DNA of 64,000 nucleotides. It comes from JBJXGV01 sp046160485. Its GTDB lineage: Bacteria; Orphanbacterota; Orphanbacteria; JBJXGV01. Below the pieces are notes generated by a model. It made no database searches. It was not told where the DNA came from and was given only the letters and a program-made list of their open reading frames with translations. Positions within the stretch are counted from its first letter, which is position 1, and each line of letters begins with the position of its first letter. Position numbers and translations under genes: made by a program. This document shows, piece after piece, positions 1 to 9,001 of the stretch. The stretch covers positions 11,689 to 75,688 of the forward strand of contig JBJXGV010000013.1 in assembly GCA_046160485.1 (NCBI GenBank). The letters are read 5' to 3'.

Positions 1-1
1 C

Positions 2-1399
2 GCGCTCACGGGAACGCTGCAGCGCGCCGACGAGCGCTTGCGCATCTCGTATCTGATCGACGACCGCCGGCGCGGGCACAACGTCGACGGCGGCGTCGTC
101 GAGGACGGCGTCGCGAATCTCTTCGCGCTTCAGGACAGCGTCGCCGCGCGCGTCGCGGGCGCGCTCGCTGCGGAGCTGCGACTGGCTCTCCGCACGACTC
201 CTGCGCGGCGACCGACCGCCGACGCGAAGGCGTACGAGATCTACCTCGAGGCGCGCGGCGGCCTGCACAACTATCGCGATCGCCGCAGCCTCGAACGCGC
301 GATCGCCTCGTTCGAGCACGCGCTCGCGCGCGATCCCGGCTTCGCGCTCGCGCTCGCCGGCCTCGGCGAGGCGTACTGGCGGCTCTACGATCTGACGAAG
401 ACGCAGGAATGGGCGGCGAAGGCGGAAGAGATCGCGCTCGCCGCGCTCGCGATGGGGCCCGACTTCCCCGAGGTGCACATCACGATCGGGACGATCTACG
501 TCGGGCGCGGAAAACCGGAGTTGGCGGAGCGGGCGTTCCGGCGCGCGCTCGAGATCGAGCCGGGGAACGACGCGGCGTATCGCGGCCTCGGCGAGGCGCA
601 GGAGAGCATGGGCGCCATCGCCGCGGCGGAGTCGACTTTCTTGCGCGCCATCGCCGCGCGCCCCGACGACTGGGCCGGCCATCACGAACTCGGGCTCTTC
701 TACTACCGCAACGGCCGCTTCGAGGAGGCGCTCGCGCAGTTCCGCCGCGTCGTCGGCATCATGCCGGAGAACGCGCTCGAGTACTCGAACATCGGCGGCA
801 TCTACGCGTACCTCGGGCGCCCCGATTCCGCGATCGCCGCGTACGAGACGTCGATCCGTCTGCGCGGCACCGCCGAGGCGTACTCGAATCTCGCGACGCT
901 TCTGCGCGCGGCCGGGAAGTACGAAACGGCGGTCGAGCACTACCGCCGCGCGATCGAGTTGAGTCCGGGCGACTACGTCATCGAGGGGAATCTCGCGGCG
1001 ACGCTCTTTCTGATTCCCGAGCGCGAAGACGACGCGCGCGCGGCAGTGCGGCGCACGATCGCGCTCGCCGAACCGCTGCTCGAGGTGAATCCGGCCGACG
1101 GGCTCCTCCTCGCCGACCTCGCGCAGTTCTACGCGAGCCTCGCCGAGACGCTCGCGGCGCGGCGCTACGCGGAGCGCGCGCTCGGCATCGAGCCGGCGCA
1201 AGGCGAGGCGCTCTGCGGGGTGTCGCTCGCGCTCGAGGGCGTCGGCGATCGCGACGGCGCGGTGGGCGCCGCCGTGCGCGCGCTCCGCGCCGGCTACCCG
1301 CGCGAGGCGTGGCTCGCCGAGCCGGGAGCCCGCGCTCTCACCGACGACCCGCGCTTCGACGCCGCCGCGCGCGCGGCGCAAGAGGGTGCGCCGCACTAG
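2..1399 (+). CDS. TPR-repeat signalling protein, 5' end outside window
   Basis: The frame is open from the window edge (in phase from base 2), so the true start lies upstream. The first visible residues (TGTLQRADERLRI, then LFALQDSVAARVAGAL) resemble the TolB-N/FlgO-type domain that in many bacterial signalling proteins sits between an N-terminal kinase, cyclase or DNA-binding domain and a TPR array. From about residue 75 onward at least eight TPR units can be read, with typical motifs such as AERAFRRALEIEPGNDAAY. The visible part would be a protein-protein interaction scaffold. The missing N-terminus decides the activity; a Ser/Thr kinase or CadC-like regulator is the usual arrangement, but this is inference. 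Confidence 0.8.
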   Translation, partial: ALTGTLQRADERLRISYLIDDRRRGHNVDGGVVEDGVANLFALQDSVAARVAGALAAELRLALRTTPARRPTADAKAYEIYLEARGGLHNYRDRRSLERAIASFEHALARDPGFALALAGLGEAYWRLYDLTKTQEWAAKAEEIALAALAMGPDFPEVHITIGTIYVGRGKPELAERAFRRALEIEPGNDAAYRGLGEAQESMGAIAAAESTFLRAIAARPDDWAGHHELGLFYYRNGRFEEALAQFRRVVGIMPENALEYSNIGGIYAYLGRPDSAIAAYETSIRLRGTAEAYSNLATLLRAAGKYETAVEHYRRAIELSPGDYVIEGNLAATLFLIPEREDDARAAVRRTIALAEPLLEVNPADGLLLADLAQFYASLAETLAARRYAERALGIEPAQGEALCGVSLALEGVGDRDGAVGAAVRALRAGYPREAWLAEPGARALTDDPRFDAAARAAQEGAPH

Positions 1400-1432
1400 C
1401 GCGCGCCACCCCGCCCCGCCCGCGACCTCCCG

Positions 1433-1969
1433 CTACGGCTTCCGCGTCTCCCACCGCGAGAGAATCTGCCGCGCCTTGCGCGTGCAATTGAGCATGTGGA
1501 CGCGCTGGGTCGACTCTTCGGTTCCGAGTTGCTCGGCGATCTCGCGGAACTTCAAATCCTCGAGGTAGTGGAGCCGGAAGAGGTCGCGGCATCGGGGATC
1601 GAGATTGAGGAGGAGCCATCGCACGCGCGCCGCGGGATCGTCGAGGATCATCGCCTCGTACGGATTGGGCCGTGTGTCCGGAACCGATTCCGTGAGTTCG
1701 GCGGCGGGCCGCAGGCGGCGCATCCAATCGATGCACCTGCGGTGGGCGATACGTCTGACGAACCCGGGAAAGTTGTCCACCTGCGGGCGTTCGCTCGCTG
1801 AGAGCGCGCGCCAAACCGCCGCCAGCGCCTCCTGCACCACATCGTCGCGCTCGTCGGCCGGCACGTAGTAGCCCCTGGAGCAGACGACGCGCCGCGCCCA
1901 GGCCTCGACATCGCGACACGCAGCGCGCTCGCCTGAGAGAAACCGCTCCTGGATATCATTGTTCGCCAT
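1433..1969 (-). CDS. ECF-family RNA polymerase sigma factor
   Basis: A 178-residue protein with the layout of an extracytoplasmic-function sigma factor: a region-2 helix set at about 35-90 (DDVVQEALAAVWRAL, then FVRRIAHRRCIDWMRR) and a region-4 helix-turn-helix at about 125-175 (LDPRCRDLFRLHYLEDLKF, then REIAEQLGTEESTQRVHML). It would direct RNA polymerase to a small regulon. It is divergent from the zinc-finger membrane protein at 2197, which has the shape of an anti-sigma factor, so the two are probably partners. The start is the only ATG before the intergenic region; no strong ribosome binding site is visible. The target promoters are unknown. Confidence 0.9.
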   Translation of the reverse strand: MANNDIQERFLSGERAACRDVEAWARRVVCSRGYYVPADERDDVVQEALAAVWRALSASERPQVDNFPGFVRRIAHRRCIDWMRRLRPAAELTESVPDTRPNPYEAMILDDPAARVRWLLLNLDPRCRDLFRLHYLEDLKFREIAEQLGTEESTQRVHMLNCTRKARQILSRWETRKP

Positions 1970-2040
1970 AGGGATCGGACCGCCCGGCAGTCTATGCCCA
2001 GCAGAGCGCGACGATCAACGGGAACCACGCGCCATTTTCC

Positions 2041-2058
2041 CTAAACGAACCGCGGCGG
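2041..2058. promoter_or_regulatory. candidate shared regulatory motif (CTAAACGAAC)
   Basis: The 10-mer CTAAACGAAC followed by a GC-rich CGGCGG run lies in the divergent region between the ECF sigma gene and the zinc-finger protein gene. The same 10-mer with a similar GC tail occurs at 7093-7102 upstream of the PP2C phosphatase gene. It may be part of an ECF-dependent promoter. This is inference from two copies only. Confidence 0.25.
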
Positions 2059-2112
2059 CGTCGCGACAGCATCGTTGTGAGGCGGCGCGTCGACCGGCCG
2101 TCGCGGTAACAG

Positions 2113-2142
2113 TTGTCAGCGCGGCGCCCGCGTACATAGAAT
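2113..2142 (+). promoter_or_regulatory. candidate sigma-70-like promoter for the zinc-finger/CHAT operon
   Basis: TTGTCA at 2113-2118 and TAGAAT at 2137-2142 are separated by 18 bases. They lie 55 bases upstream of the GTG start at 2197. The -10 box has one mismatch to TATAAT. Confidence 0.45.
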
Positions 2143-2196
2143 GGCGCCGTCGCGTTTGGGTCGCGGGCCGTCGCCCGAAATCGAGGGGGAACCACA

Positions 2197-3120
2197 GTGG
2201 ACCACGACGACGCATTGCGATTCATTCCCGACCTCGCCGCCGGGCGGCTCGACGCCGCGCGGGCGGCCGATATCGAGCACCACGCCGCCGCGTGCCCCGC
2301 GTGCGGCGAGGCGCTCGAGCTTCACCGCCGCATCGCCGCGGAAGTCTCGACGCACCGCGGCGCCCTCTTCGAAGACCATATCGCGCCGACGCTTCTGGTC
2401 GAGTTCGCGCTCGATCCCGCGGCGGTTTCGTCCGCCGACCGGGCGCGCGTCGCCGCGCACGTCGGCGCCTGCCCGACCTGCCGTCGCGAGGCGGCATCGG
2501 TGCGGAAGGCCGAGGCTGACGCGACGAGCGCTTGGCGCTCCGCCGTCGCGTGGCTCGGCGGCGGAGCGTGGCCCGCGCCGATTCCCGCGCTCGTACCCGC
2601 GCTCATGGTCTTGCTTCTCGCGTACCCGGCGTACCTCGGCGTCGTGCGCCTCCCCCAGGTGGCGCGCGAGTGCGATCTCGCCCGCGAGCAACTCTCTGCG
2701 CTCGGCGGCTCGGGCGCGGGCTGGCTGGGCGGGCCCGTGTTGGCGCTCAACCTCCCGGCGCCAGCGCGCGGCGACGAAGAGGATCCCCCTGCGCTACCGG
2801 TGATCCGTATTCTTGCGGGGCAGCGATTCCAGCCGGTTCGCATCGAGTACGACCCGTCGACCGCGCCGGCCGCCGCGCCGCTCATCGTGACGCTGCGAGC
2901 GAAGGACGACGAGCGCGCGCGCTGGCGGATCGAATCGACCGCCGCCGCGCTCTGGGATGCCTCCGACGAAGCGATCAATCTTCTGCTCCCGGCCGAGCGA
3001 CTCGGACCCGGGGAGTTCGTTCTGGAAATACACGAGGCGGAATCCGCGTCTGCCGTCTACGCGAGCGGATTTCGGGTCGTGGACGCATCCCTCCCGCCGG
3101 AAGGCGGTCCAATCCGGTAA
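2197..3120 (+). CDS. zinc-finger transmembrane protein, putative anti-sigma factor
   Basis: The GTG start is preceded by GAGGGGGA six bases upstream. The 307-residue protein begins with two Hx3Cx2C zinc-binding motifs (HHAAACPAC near residue 27 and HVGACPTC near 88), the signature of zinc-finger anti-sigma factors. One membrane helix follows near 125-147 (ALVPALMVLLLAYPAYLGVV), then a roughly 130-residue domain expected outside the membrane. A duplicated zinc finger on one chain is unusual. It is divergent from the ECF sigma gene, its likely binding partner, and heads an operon with the lipoprotein and CHAT genes. The sigma-binding role is inferred from architecture; no interaction is demonstrated. 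Confidence 0.75.
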   Translation: MDHDDALRFIPDLAAGRLDAARAADIEHHAAACPACGEALELHRRIAAEVSTHRGALFEDHIAPTLLVEFALDPAAVSSADRARVAAHVGACPTCRREAASVRKAEADATSAWRSAVAWLGGGAWPAPIPALVPALMVLLLAYPAYLGVVRLPQVARECDLAREQLSALGGSGAGWLGGPVLALNLPAPARGDEEDPPALPVIRILAGQRFQPVRIEYDPSTAPAAAPLIVTLRAKDDERARWRIESTAAALWDASDEAINLLLPAERLGPGEFVLEIHEAESASAVYASGFRVVDASLPPEGGPIR

Positions 3121-3172
3121 CGCGGTGCGCGCGTGCGCACCGCGGGCCCGGCCCCCACTTGGAGGTGCTCAC

Positions 3173-3790
3173 ATGCCACGAACACGAACCGTTCTGATCG
3201 CGCTCGCGTTCCTCTCGACTTCCGTCTGGCTCGGATGTGGCTCCAGCAGCTCTGTGCGACGAACCGAGCGGCTCGAGAATCGGATTCTGACGCTCGAGAA
3301 CGTCACCGTGGCGAAACTCGAGATCGACATGGTCAAGCTTCGCCTCGATGCGATCGAGGACGAGGTGGTCGCGACGAAGGAGTCGCGGCCCGACACGATC
3401 ACAACGTCGACGTATGAGGCTTGGGCGGAGGCAATGACCATCGCGTGCTTGGAGGCGGCCAGCATAGCGGCCGACATCGCGACGGATCTCGCTGCCATCG
3501 AGGAGAAACTCGCCGCGGTCGAGACCGCCCTCGCTACCGTTGACGATGCGGCGACAGCGGTCGAACTCTACGAGTTGCTGCTCGCCGCGCTCGCGGAGAT
3601 CGAATCGCAGATCCGCGAGATCGATGAGGAAGTGCAGACAATGAAGGAAGGCCGCGACGAAGCGTCGGGTGCGTGGCTTCCCATCGCGTGCCCGGGTTTC
3701 GCGGAAACGCTCGACGCCGCAGAGAAGGCCCTCGAGGAAGCGACGGCTGCCGTCGCGGCCGCGCGGGAGAAGATCGCGGGCGGTAAGTGA
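3173..3790 (+). CDS. coiled-coil lipoprotein of unknown function
   Basis: ATG at 3173 follows the ribosome site GGAGGTG. The frame is also open upstream into the previous gene, but this start gives a lipoprotein signal (VLIALAFLSTSVWLGC, with Cys near residue 23). The lipobox is imperfect because Trp occupies position -3. The remaining roughly 180 residues are almost entirely charged heptad-like helix (RLENRILTLENVTVAKLE, IREIDEEVQTMKEGRDE), predicting a long coiled coil. It lies 52 bases after the zinc-finger gene and 19 bases before the CHAT gene, so co-transcription is likely. It may be a periplasmic sensor or spacer. No family was recognised. Confidence 0.7.
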   Translation: MPRTRTVLIALAFLSTSVWLGCGSSSSVRRTERLENRILTLENVTVAKLEIDMVKLRLDAIEDEVVATKESRPDTITTSTYEAWAEAMTIACLEAASIAADIATDLAAIEEKLAAVETALATVDDAATAVELYELLLAALAEIESQIREIDEEVQTMKEGRDEASGAWLPIACPGFAETLDAAEKALEEATAAVAAAREKIAGGK

Positions 3791-3809
3791 GCTTGGCGGG
3801 AGCGGCGGC

Positions 3810-6800
3810 GTGAGACGCGCGCGGGGCGCCGCGAGGATCGCGCTTCTGTTCCTCGCGGGCGCCGCCTCCCCTTCCGTGCCGGCCACGGCAGCGGCGGCGG
3901 ATCCCGACTCCGCCGCCGCTTCGCTCGAAGACCGCATCGACGCGCTTCGGGGCGAGGCTCGCTACGCCGACGCGGCGGCCGCCGCCGAAACGCTGCTCGC
4001 GGCGCGGCGCGGCGGCGGCGCGGCGGAACCGGCGGCGGACGCGGAGCGGCTCGTGGCGACGCTTCGCTTCGCGTCCGGCCTCGACGCCGCGGACCGCGCG
4101 CGCCTCGCCGAGGCCGACCGCGCCGCCGCGCAGATCGAAGAGCGATTTCAGCGCGGCGAATACGCCGAGGCCGCGGCGCTCGCCGAGACGCAGCTCGCGA
4201 CTCGGAGCGCGATCCTCGGCGATCGCCACGAAGAGGTCGCGCGCGCGCTCAACGACCTCGCTGCGCTGCGGCGGCGCCTCGGCGCCTACGCCGAAGCGGA
4301 GTCGCTCTTCACGCGCGCGCTCGCAATCCAACGCGCGTGCCTTCCCGAGGATCACAGAGCGATCGGCGTAACCCTCAACAACGCCGCAGCGCTGCACTGG
4401 GAACTCGGCCGATACCGCGCCGCCGAGGAGGAATGGAGCCGCGCGCTCGCGATTCGGCGGAAGAGCGTTCCGCGCGACGACCTGGCGCTTGCGCGCACCG
4501 CGCAAAATTTGGCGATGGCGATCGAGGCGCAGGGCGACCGCGCGGAGGCCGAATCGCTCTTGCGCGAGTCGCTCGCGATCAAGAAACCGATCCTCGGCGA
4601 ACGCGACCCGAGCTACCTACGGACGCTCGCGAATCTGGCCTACCTCCTCGACTCGGCTGGCGAGCCGAGCCAAGCCGAGGCGCTCTACCGGCAGATTCTC
4701 GCGACGCTTCACGATCTCTACGGCGAAGAGCGCGCCGAGGTCGCCGACGCGCGCGAGCAACTCGGCATGCACTTGGCCGAGCAAGGCGACTGCGAATCCG
4801 CGCGCGATTTGGTCGAGGAGGCGCTGGCCGTCAAGCAGCGGCTCCTCGGGCCGGATGATCGCACCGTCGCGGTCGCGATGGGAAACCTCGCGTCGATCCT
4901 CGTCGAGTGCGGCGATCCCGTCGAGAGCGAGAGGCTTCTGCGCGAGGCGAACCGCATCCTCGAGGCGCGCCTCGGCGCCGATCACCCGAGCAGCGTCCGC
5001 AGCCTCTCGGCGCTCGGTATCTTCGAGGATCGCCGGCACGCGGACGCGCAGAGCGAGCCGCTCTTCGCTTCCGTGCTGGAACAGTCGCGGCGGATCTACG
5101 CGGCGGACCATCCGGAGGTGGCCCGGGCCGCGCTCAACCTCGCGATCTCGCTCCGAAAGCAGGGGAAGCTCGACGCGGCGGCCCCGCTCATGGAGGAGGC
5201 GATCGCGATCCGGCGCCGCGCGCTCGGCGAACGGCACCCGGCGCTCGCGAGCGCGCTGCGCCACGCTGGTCTGCTCTGGCTCGTGCGCGGCGAATTGGAC
5301 CGGGCGGCTGGGACGCTCACCGAGGCGTCCGAGATTTTCGAGAGCGCGCGGCTCCGCACCGACCCAGGGCTCGAGCGCGTCACGTTTCTCGATTCGCCCT
5401 ATGCGCTCCTCGGCGCGGTCGAGCTTCTGCGTGGGCGCTCCGATGCGGCGTGGCCGTCGGCTGAGAAGGATCGCGGGCGGGCGCTCGCCGAACTGCTGCT
5501 CGCCGCGGACCGCCGCGAGTTGAGCGCCAAGGAGCGCGCCGGCGCGCGCGCGCTGACGCGCGAACTTGCCGACCGCGAGCGTGAGTTCGCCGCCCTGAAG
5601 GCGCCGCCGAAGGATGCGAGCGCGCCGGCCGGCGCCGGCGCGCTCGCGGAGCGGCGTGCGCGCGCGCACAGCTTGCTCCTCGACACGGAGGCGCGATGGG
5701 CGGCGTTCCAACGCGAGATCGCGCTCCGGCATCCCGTCTCCGAAGGCCAGGTCTACCCGCTCGAGCGCGTGCAGCGAGCGCTCGCGGCGAACACGGCGCT
5801 CATCGGCTGGCTCGACGCGCCTGTTGCGAACGACAGTTGCCTCGCGTGGGCGTACGTCGTGCGCCGCGGGGAGGTCGTGCGGTGGGCGCGCGTCGATGCG
5901 CTCGGCGCGGACGACACGTCGCGACCCGAATGGCTCGAGCGCGCCGTCGCCGCCCTGCGCGATCCGAACTCCGACCGCACGGCAGTGAGCGACGACGCGC
6001 GGCGACTCTGGTCAGCGCGCGTCGCGCCGATCGAATCCGCACTCGAAGGAATCACCGAACTCGTCGTCATCCCGGCGGGGCCGACCGCGGCCCTCCCGCT
6101 CGAGTCGTTCATCGATTCGGCGGGCGCCTTTCTCGGCGAGCGGTTCGCGATCAGCTACGCACCCTCCGCGACGGTCTTCGCGTGGCTCCACGAGAACGCC
6201 TCGGCGCGCGCGCCGTGGCGGCGGTCGCTTCTCGTCGGCGATCCGCCGTTCCGCGCCGAAGCGGCGGGCCGCGAGGTGGCCGCGGACGCGAGCGCTGCGG
6301 CGAAGCCGTGGCGGCCGTCGGAGTCGCTCGTTCGCGACGCGCGCAAGAGCGCCGGCGCGACGATCGCCTCGCTCCCCCGCCTGCCGGGCACGCGCGTCGA
6401 GGTTGCGGCGATCGATTCGGTGCTCGCGGCGATGGCGGCGCTCCGCGGAGGTCGCGGCGCGGCCGCCACGGAGCGCGCAACGGTTCTCGTCGGAGCGGCC
6501 GCGTGCGAGGATGAGATCGTGCGGCTCGCGGAGTCGGGCGGCCTCGCGGACTTCGACGTGATCCACTTCGCGACGCACGCACTCATCGACGAGCGCCGCC
6601 CCGAGCGCTCCGCGCTCGTCCTCGCGCAAGATCGCACCGCCGATCCGCTCGCGGCGGCGCTCGACGGCCGGAGGACCTTCGACGGCCTCGTAACGGCCAA
6701 AGAGGTGCTTCGCGATTGGCGGCTCGACGCCGACCTCGTCGTTCTGAGCGCGTGCGAGTCGGGCGTCGGCCGCGAGGTTCGCGGCGAGGGGACCGTCGGC

Positions 6801-7076
6801 TTCGCGCACGCGTTCTTCCAGGCCGGCGTGCGCAGCGTCGTCGTGAGCCTGTGGCGCGTCGACGACCGCGCGACCGCGCTCTTCATGCGCCGCTTCTACG
6901 AGAACTGCACCGGTGTGTCGGCGCGGCCGGGCGCGCCCGGCGTCGCGATGCCGAAGGCCGAGGCGCTCCGCGAGGCGAAGCGCTGGCTCCGCGAGTACCG
7001 CACCCCGAGCGGCCGCCAGCCGTACGCGCATCCGTACTACTGGTCTTCCTTCATCCTCGTCGGCGATCGCGGGTAA
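3810..7076 (+). CDS. TPR-CHAT caspase-like protease, secreted or membrane-targeted
   Basis: GTG at 3810 with GGCGGGAG eight bases upstream gives a 1088-residue protein with a signal-like N-terminus (ARIALLFLAGAASPSVPATA). The frame is open further upstream, but only within the preceding gene. At least ten tetratricopeptide units of the kinesin-light-chain type fill residues about 90-560. A CHAT domain occupies about 640-1088 with the expected catalytic dyad: His in VIHFATHA and Cys in LVVLSACESG. It ends with the usual YYWSSFILVG. CHAT proteins are C14-like cysteine proteases or their relatives. The operon with an anti-sigma-like protein suggests regulatory proteolysis, which is inference. 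Confidence 0.9.
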   Translation: MRRARGAARIALLFLAGAASPSVPATAAAADPDSAAASLEDRIDALRGEARYADAAAAAETLLAARRGGGAAEPAADAERLVATLRFASGLDAADRARLAEADRAAAQIEERFQRGEYAEAAALAETQLATRSAILGDRHEEVARALNDLAALRRRLGAYAEAESLFTRALAIQRACLPEDHRAIGVTLNNAAALHWELGRYRAAEEEWSRALAIRRKSVPRDDLALARTAQNLAMAIEAQGDRAEAESLLRESLAIKKPILGERDPSYLRTLANLAYLLDSAGEPSQAEALYRQILATLHDLYGEERAEVADAREQLGMHLAEQGDCESARDLVEEALAVKQRLLGPDDRTVAVAMGNLASILVECGDPVESERLLREANRILEARLGADHPSSVRSLSALGIFEDRRHADAQSEPLFASVLEQSRRIYAADHPEVARAALNLAISLRKQGKLDAAAPLMEEAIAIRRRALGERHPALASALRHAGLLWLVRGELDRAAGTLTEASEIFESARLRTDPGLERVTFLDSPYALLGAVELLRGRSDAAWPSAEKDRGRALAELLLAADRRELSAKERAGARALTRELADREREFAALKAPPKDASAPAGAGALAERRARAHSLLLDTEARWAAFQREIALRHPVSEGQVYPLERVQRALAANTALIGWLDAPVANDSCLAWAYVVRRGEVVRWARVDALGADDTSRPEWLERAVAALRDPNSDRTAVSDDARRLWSARVAPIESALEGITELVVIPAGPTAALPLESFIDSAGAFLGERFAISYAPSATVFAWLHENASARAPWRRSLLVGDPPFRAEAAGREVAADASAAAKPWRPSESLVRDARKSAGATIASLPRLPGTRVEVAAIDSVLAAMAALRGGRGAAATERATVLVGAAACEDEIVRLAESGGLADFDVIHFATHALIDERRPERSALVLAQDRTADPLAAALDGRRTFDGLVTAKEVLRDWRLDADLVVLSACESGVGREVRGEGTVGFAHAFFQAGVRSVVVSLWRVDDRATALFMRRFYENCTGVSARPGAPGVAMPKAEALREAKRWLREYRTPSGRQPYAHPYYWSSFILVGDRG

Positions 7077-7092
7077 CGCCCGCGAATTCGGT

Positions 7093-7102
7093 CTAAACGA
7101 AC
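7093..7102. promoter_or_regulatory. second copy of the CTAAACGAAC motif, upstream of the phosphatase gene
   Basis: CTAAACGAAC followed by a GGGCGGCGGC run, as at 2041-2058. It lies 101 bases before the phosphatase start. A common sigma factor may read both regions; evidence is limited to these two copies. Confidence 0.25.
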
Positions 7103-7202
7103 GGGCGGCGGCCCGCGACTCCATAGGTGATCGCCCACCGCCCCGCGGCTTCGCCCACCGGCCGCCGCGCCGGACCCGCAAGGTCCGCGGAAAGGAGCAC
7201 CG

Positions 7203-8192
7203 ATGGTTCGCCTCCACGCTCTCTCCCGACGGCCCGCCGCCGCCGCCCTCGGCTTCCTCACCCTCGCGGCAATCGCCACCGCTCCCGTTTGGGGTTCCAA
7301 CCTCGTGACCTCCGAGCCGCCCGCGAGTTCGGCCGCCGCCGCGATCTACCGGCTCGTGATGGCGACGAGCGTCGCCGCGCTCGCTCTCGGCGGGGTCGCG
7401 ATCGCCGGGCGCCTACGCCGCGAGGACGCGGACGTCAAACGGATGCGGCGCGAACTCCACTCCGCGCGCCTGACGCAGGAGCGCTTTCTTCCGCAGGACG
7501 TGCCACACGTGCCGGGCCTCGACCTCTGGGGGATGAACCTCAGTTCCAACGAGGTCTCCGGGGACTACTACGACATCCGCTGCCGCGGCGCGGGTCAGCC
7601 AGTCGTGCTCGCCATCGCCGACGTCTCCGGCAAGGGAATGCCGGCCGCGCTCCTCATGTCCGCGGTCCAAGCGGGGCTTCAGAGCCAGCTGCTCGCTGGT
7701 GCGTTCGAACTCGGCCGCACGATGCGCAATCTCAACCAACTCGTGTGCGAGAACGCGACCCTCGGACGCTTCGTGACGATGCTCCTGGCGGAGATCGACC
7801 GCAGCCGCCTGACGCTGCGCTACGTTCGCGCCGGGCACGATTACCCGATCGTCGTGTCGCGCGATGGCGCGGTGCGGCGGCTCTCCGGCGGCGAGACGTT
7901 TCTCGGGCTGCAGCCGGACGTCGCGTACCGCGCGGAGAGCATCAGCCTCGCACCCGGCGATACGCTCTGCCTCTACACGGACGGCGTCACCGAGGCGGCG
8001 GACGCGCGCGGCGAGATGTTCGAGGAAGCGCGCCTCGTCGACGTGATCGTGCGCCATCGCGCCGCGTCCGCCGCGGAGATCGGCCGCGAAGTGTTGCGCG
8101 CCGTCAGCGCGCATTCCGGCCGCCCGCACCAGTCCGACGACGTGACCCTCGTCATCGTCAAGATCGACGCGCTCGAGTCCTCCGCGATCTAG
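7203..8192 (+). CDS. membrane-anchored PP2C/SpoIIE-type serine phosphatase
   Basis: ATG at 7203 follows AAAGGAG. Two N-terminal hydrophobic stretches (about 12-35 and 48-68) precede a SpoIIE/RsbU-like phosphatase domain at about 85-325. The metal-binding aspartates are visible in NEVSGDYYDI, VVLAIADVSGKGMPA, LYTDGVTEA and SDDVTLVIVK. Such enzymes dephosphorylate anti-sigma antagonist proteins and so release partner-switch sigma factors. It lies 126 bases after the CHAT gene and may belong to the same signalling group. No anti-sigma antagonist (STAS) gene is present in the window, so its substrate is unknown. Confidence 0.88.
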   Translation: MVRLHALSRRPAAAALGFLTLAAIATAPVWGSNLVTSEPPASSAAAAIYRLVMATSVAALALGGVAIAGRLRREDADVKRMRRELHSARLTQERFLPQDVPHVPGLDLWGMNLSSNEVSGDYYDIRCRGAGQPVVLAIADVSGKGMPAALLMSAVQAGLQSQLLAGAFELGRTMRNLNQLVCENATLGRFVTMLLAEIDRSRLTLRYVRAGHDYPIVVSRDGAVRRLSGGETFLGLQPDVAYRAESISLAPGDTLCLYTDGVTEAADARGEMFEEARLVDVIVRHRAASAAEIGREVLRAVSAHSGRPHQSDDVTLVIVKIDALESSAI

Positions 8193-8411
8193 CACGGCAG
8201 GCCGCACGGCCGGCGAGATCGCCGCGCGCGACGTCACGAACCCGTGCGCCGCGCCGAGAGGGGCCGGCTGATCGGGCGGCCGGGAAGCCAATTGACGTGG
8301 CCCTCTCCGCGAGCGTGGTGTAGCATCTCGGCTCGCTGCGGGTCGTCCAGCGTTCTCGTGAGATGGCCCGATGAAGACATGGGGCGCGCAAACGCGCGCG
8401 GGGAGGCAATC

Positions 8412-8786
8412 GTGGCGCGATTCGAAATCGATCCGATGAGCAGCACGCCGATCACACCGAACTCGCACACGGTCGATGTCGGCGAAACGATTCTGTGGGA
8501 CATCGTCGCGGGCGCGGGGATCGTCGAGTTTCCTGGCGCGCCGGAGCCCGTGCACTTCATGAAGAAGGACGCGCAGCCTGGGAGCCCCGCGATCGCGATC
8601 GCCACGCACAAGGGCGCCAAGCGCGAATTCGATGTCGTCTTCACGGCCGCGCCGTCGAAGCCGGCGCCCGCGCACGCCGGGGCGACCGGCGGTGGCGGAG
8701 CCGCGGGTGCGACTGGCGCGTTCGCCGGGAGCGCGGGCGCCTCGAGTTCGGCGGCGATCTTGCGCGCGCGAATCATCATCCGCTAG
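8412..8786 (+). CDS. small protein of unknown function
   Basis: GTG at 8412 with GGGGAGGCAAT just upstream gives 124 residues. The first 80 residues (TVDVGETILWDIVAGAGIV, then PAIAIATHKGAKREFDVVF) read like a small beta-sandwich, loosely like cupredoxins but without visible copper ligands. The C-terminus is low-complexity Gly/Ala/Ser. There is no signal peptide or membrane helix. The ATG at 8379 in the same frame is an alternative start with a poorer site. Moderate confidence that it is translated; function unknown. Confidence 0.5.
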   Translation: MARFEIDPMSSTPITPNSHTVDVGETILWDIVAGAGIVEFPGAPEPVHFMKKDAQPGSPAIAIATHKGAKREFDVVFTAAPSKPAPAHAGATGGGGAAGATGAFAGSAGASSSAAILRARIIIR

Positions 8787-9001
8787 CGCGCGGCGTTCGC
8801 GATCGCGGAGCGTACACGGCGCTCTGAAACTCCCGGCCGGTCTCGCCGACCCGGACGCCATCCCGTACTTCCTTCGAGACGAGCCCATAAGCGTGGCGCA
8901 GCTTCCCGAAAAGCCGCGCTCCGCCTAGGCCCTCTTACCGAGAAGCGTGCTCATGATCACTCGGGCGCCCGCCTGCGCAGGAGCGCGCGCAAGGCGCGTC
9001 T

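Noticed and set aside
8787..9001. Possible small gene in the gap after the small unknown protein
   Set aside because: No frame has a start, ribosome site and plausible composition; left unannotated.
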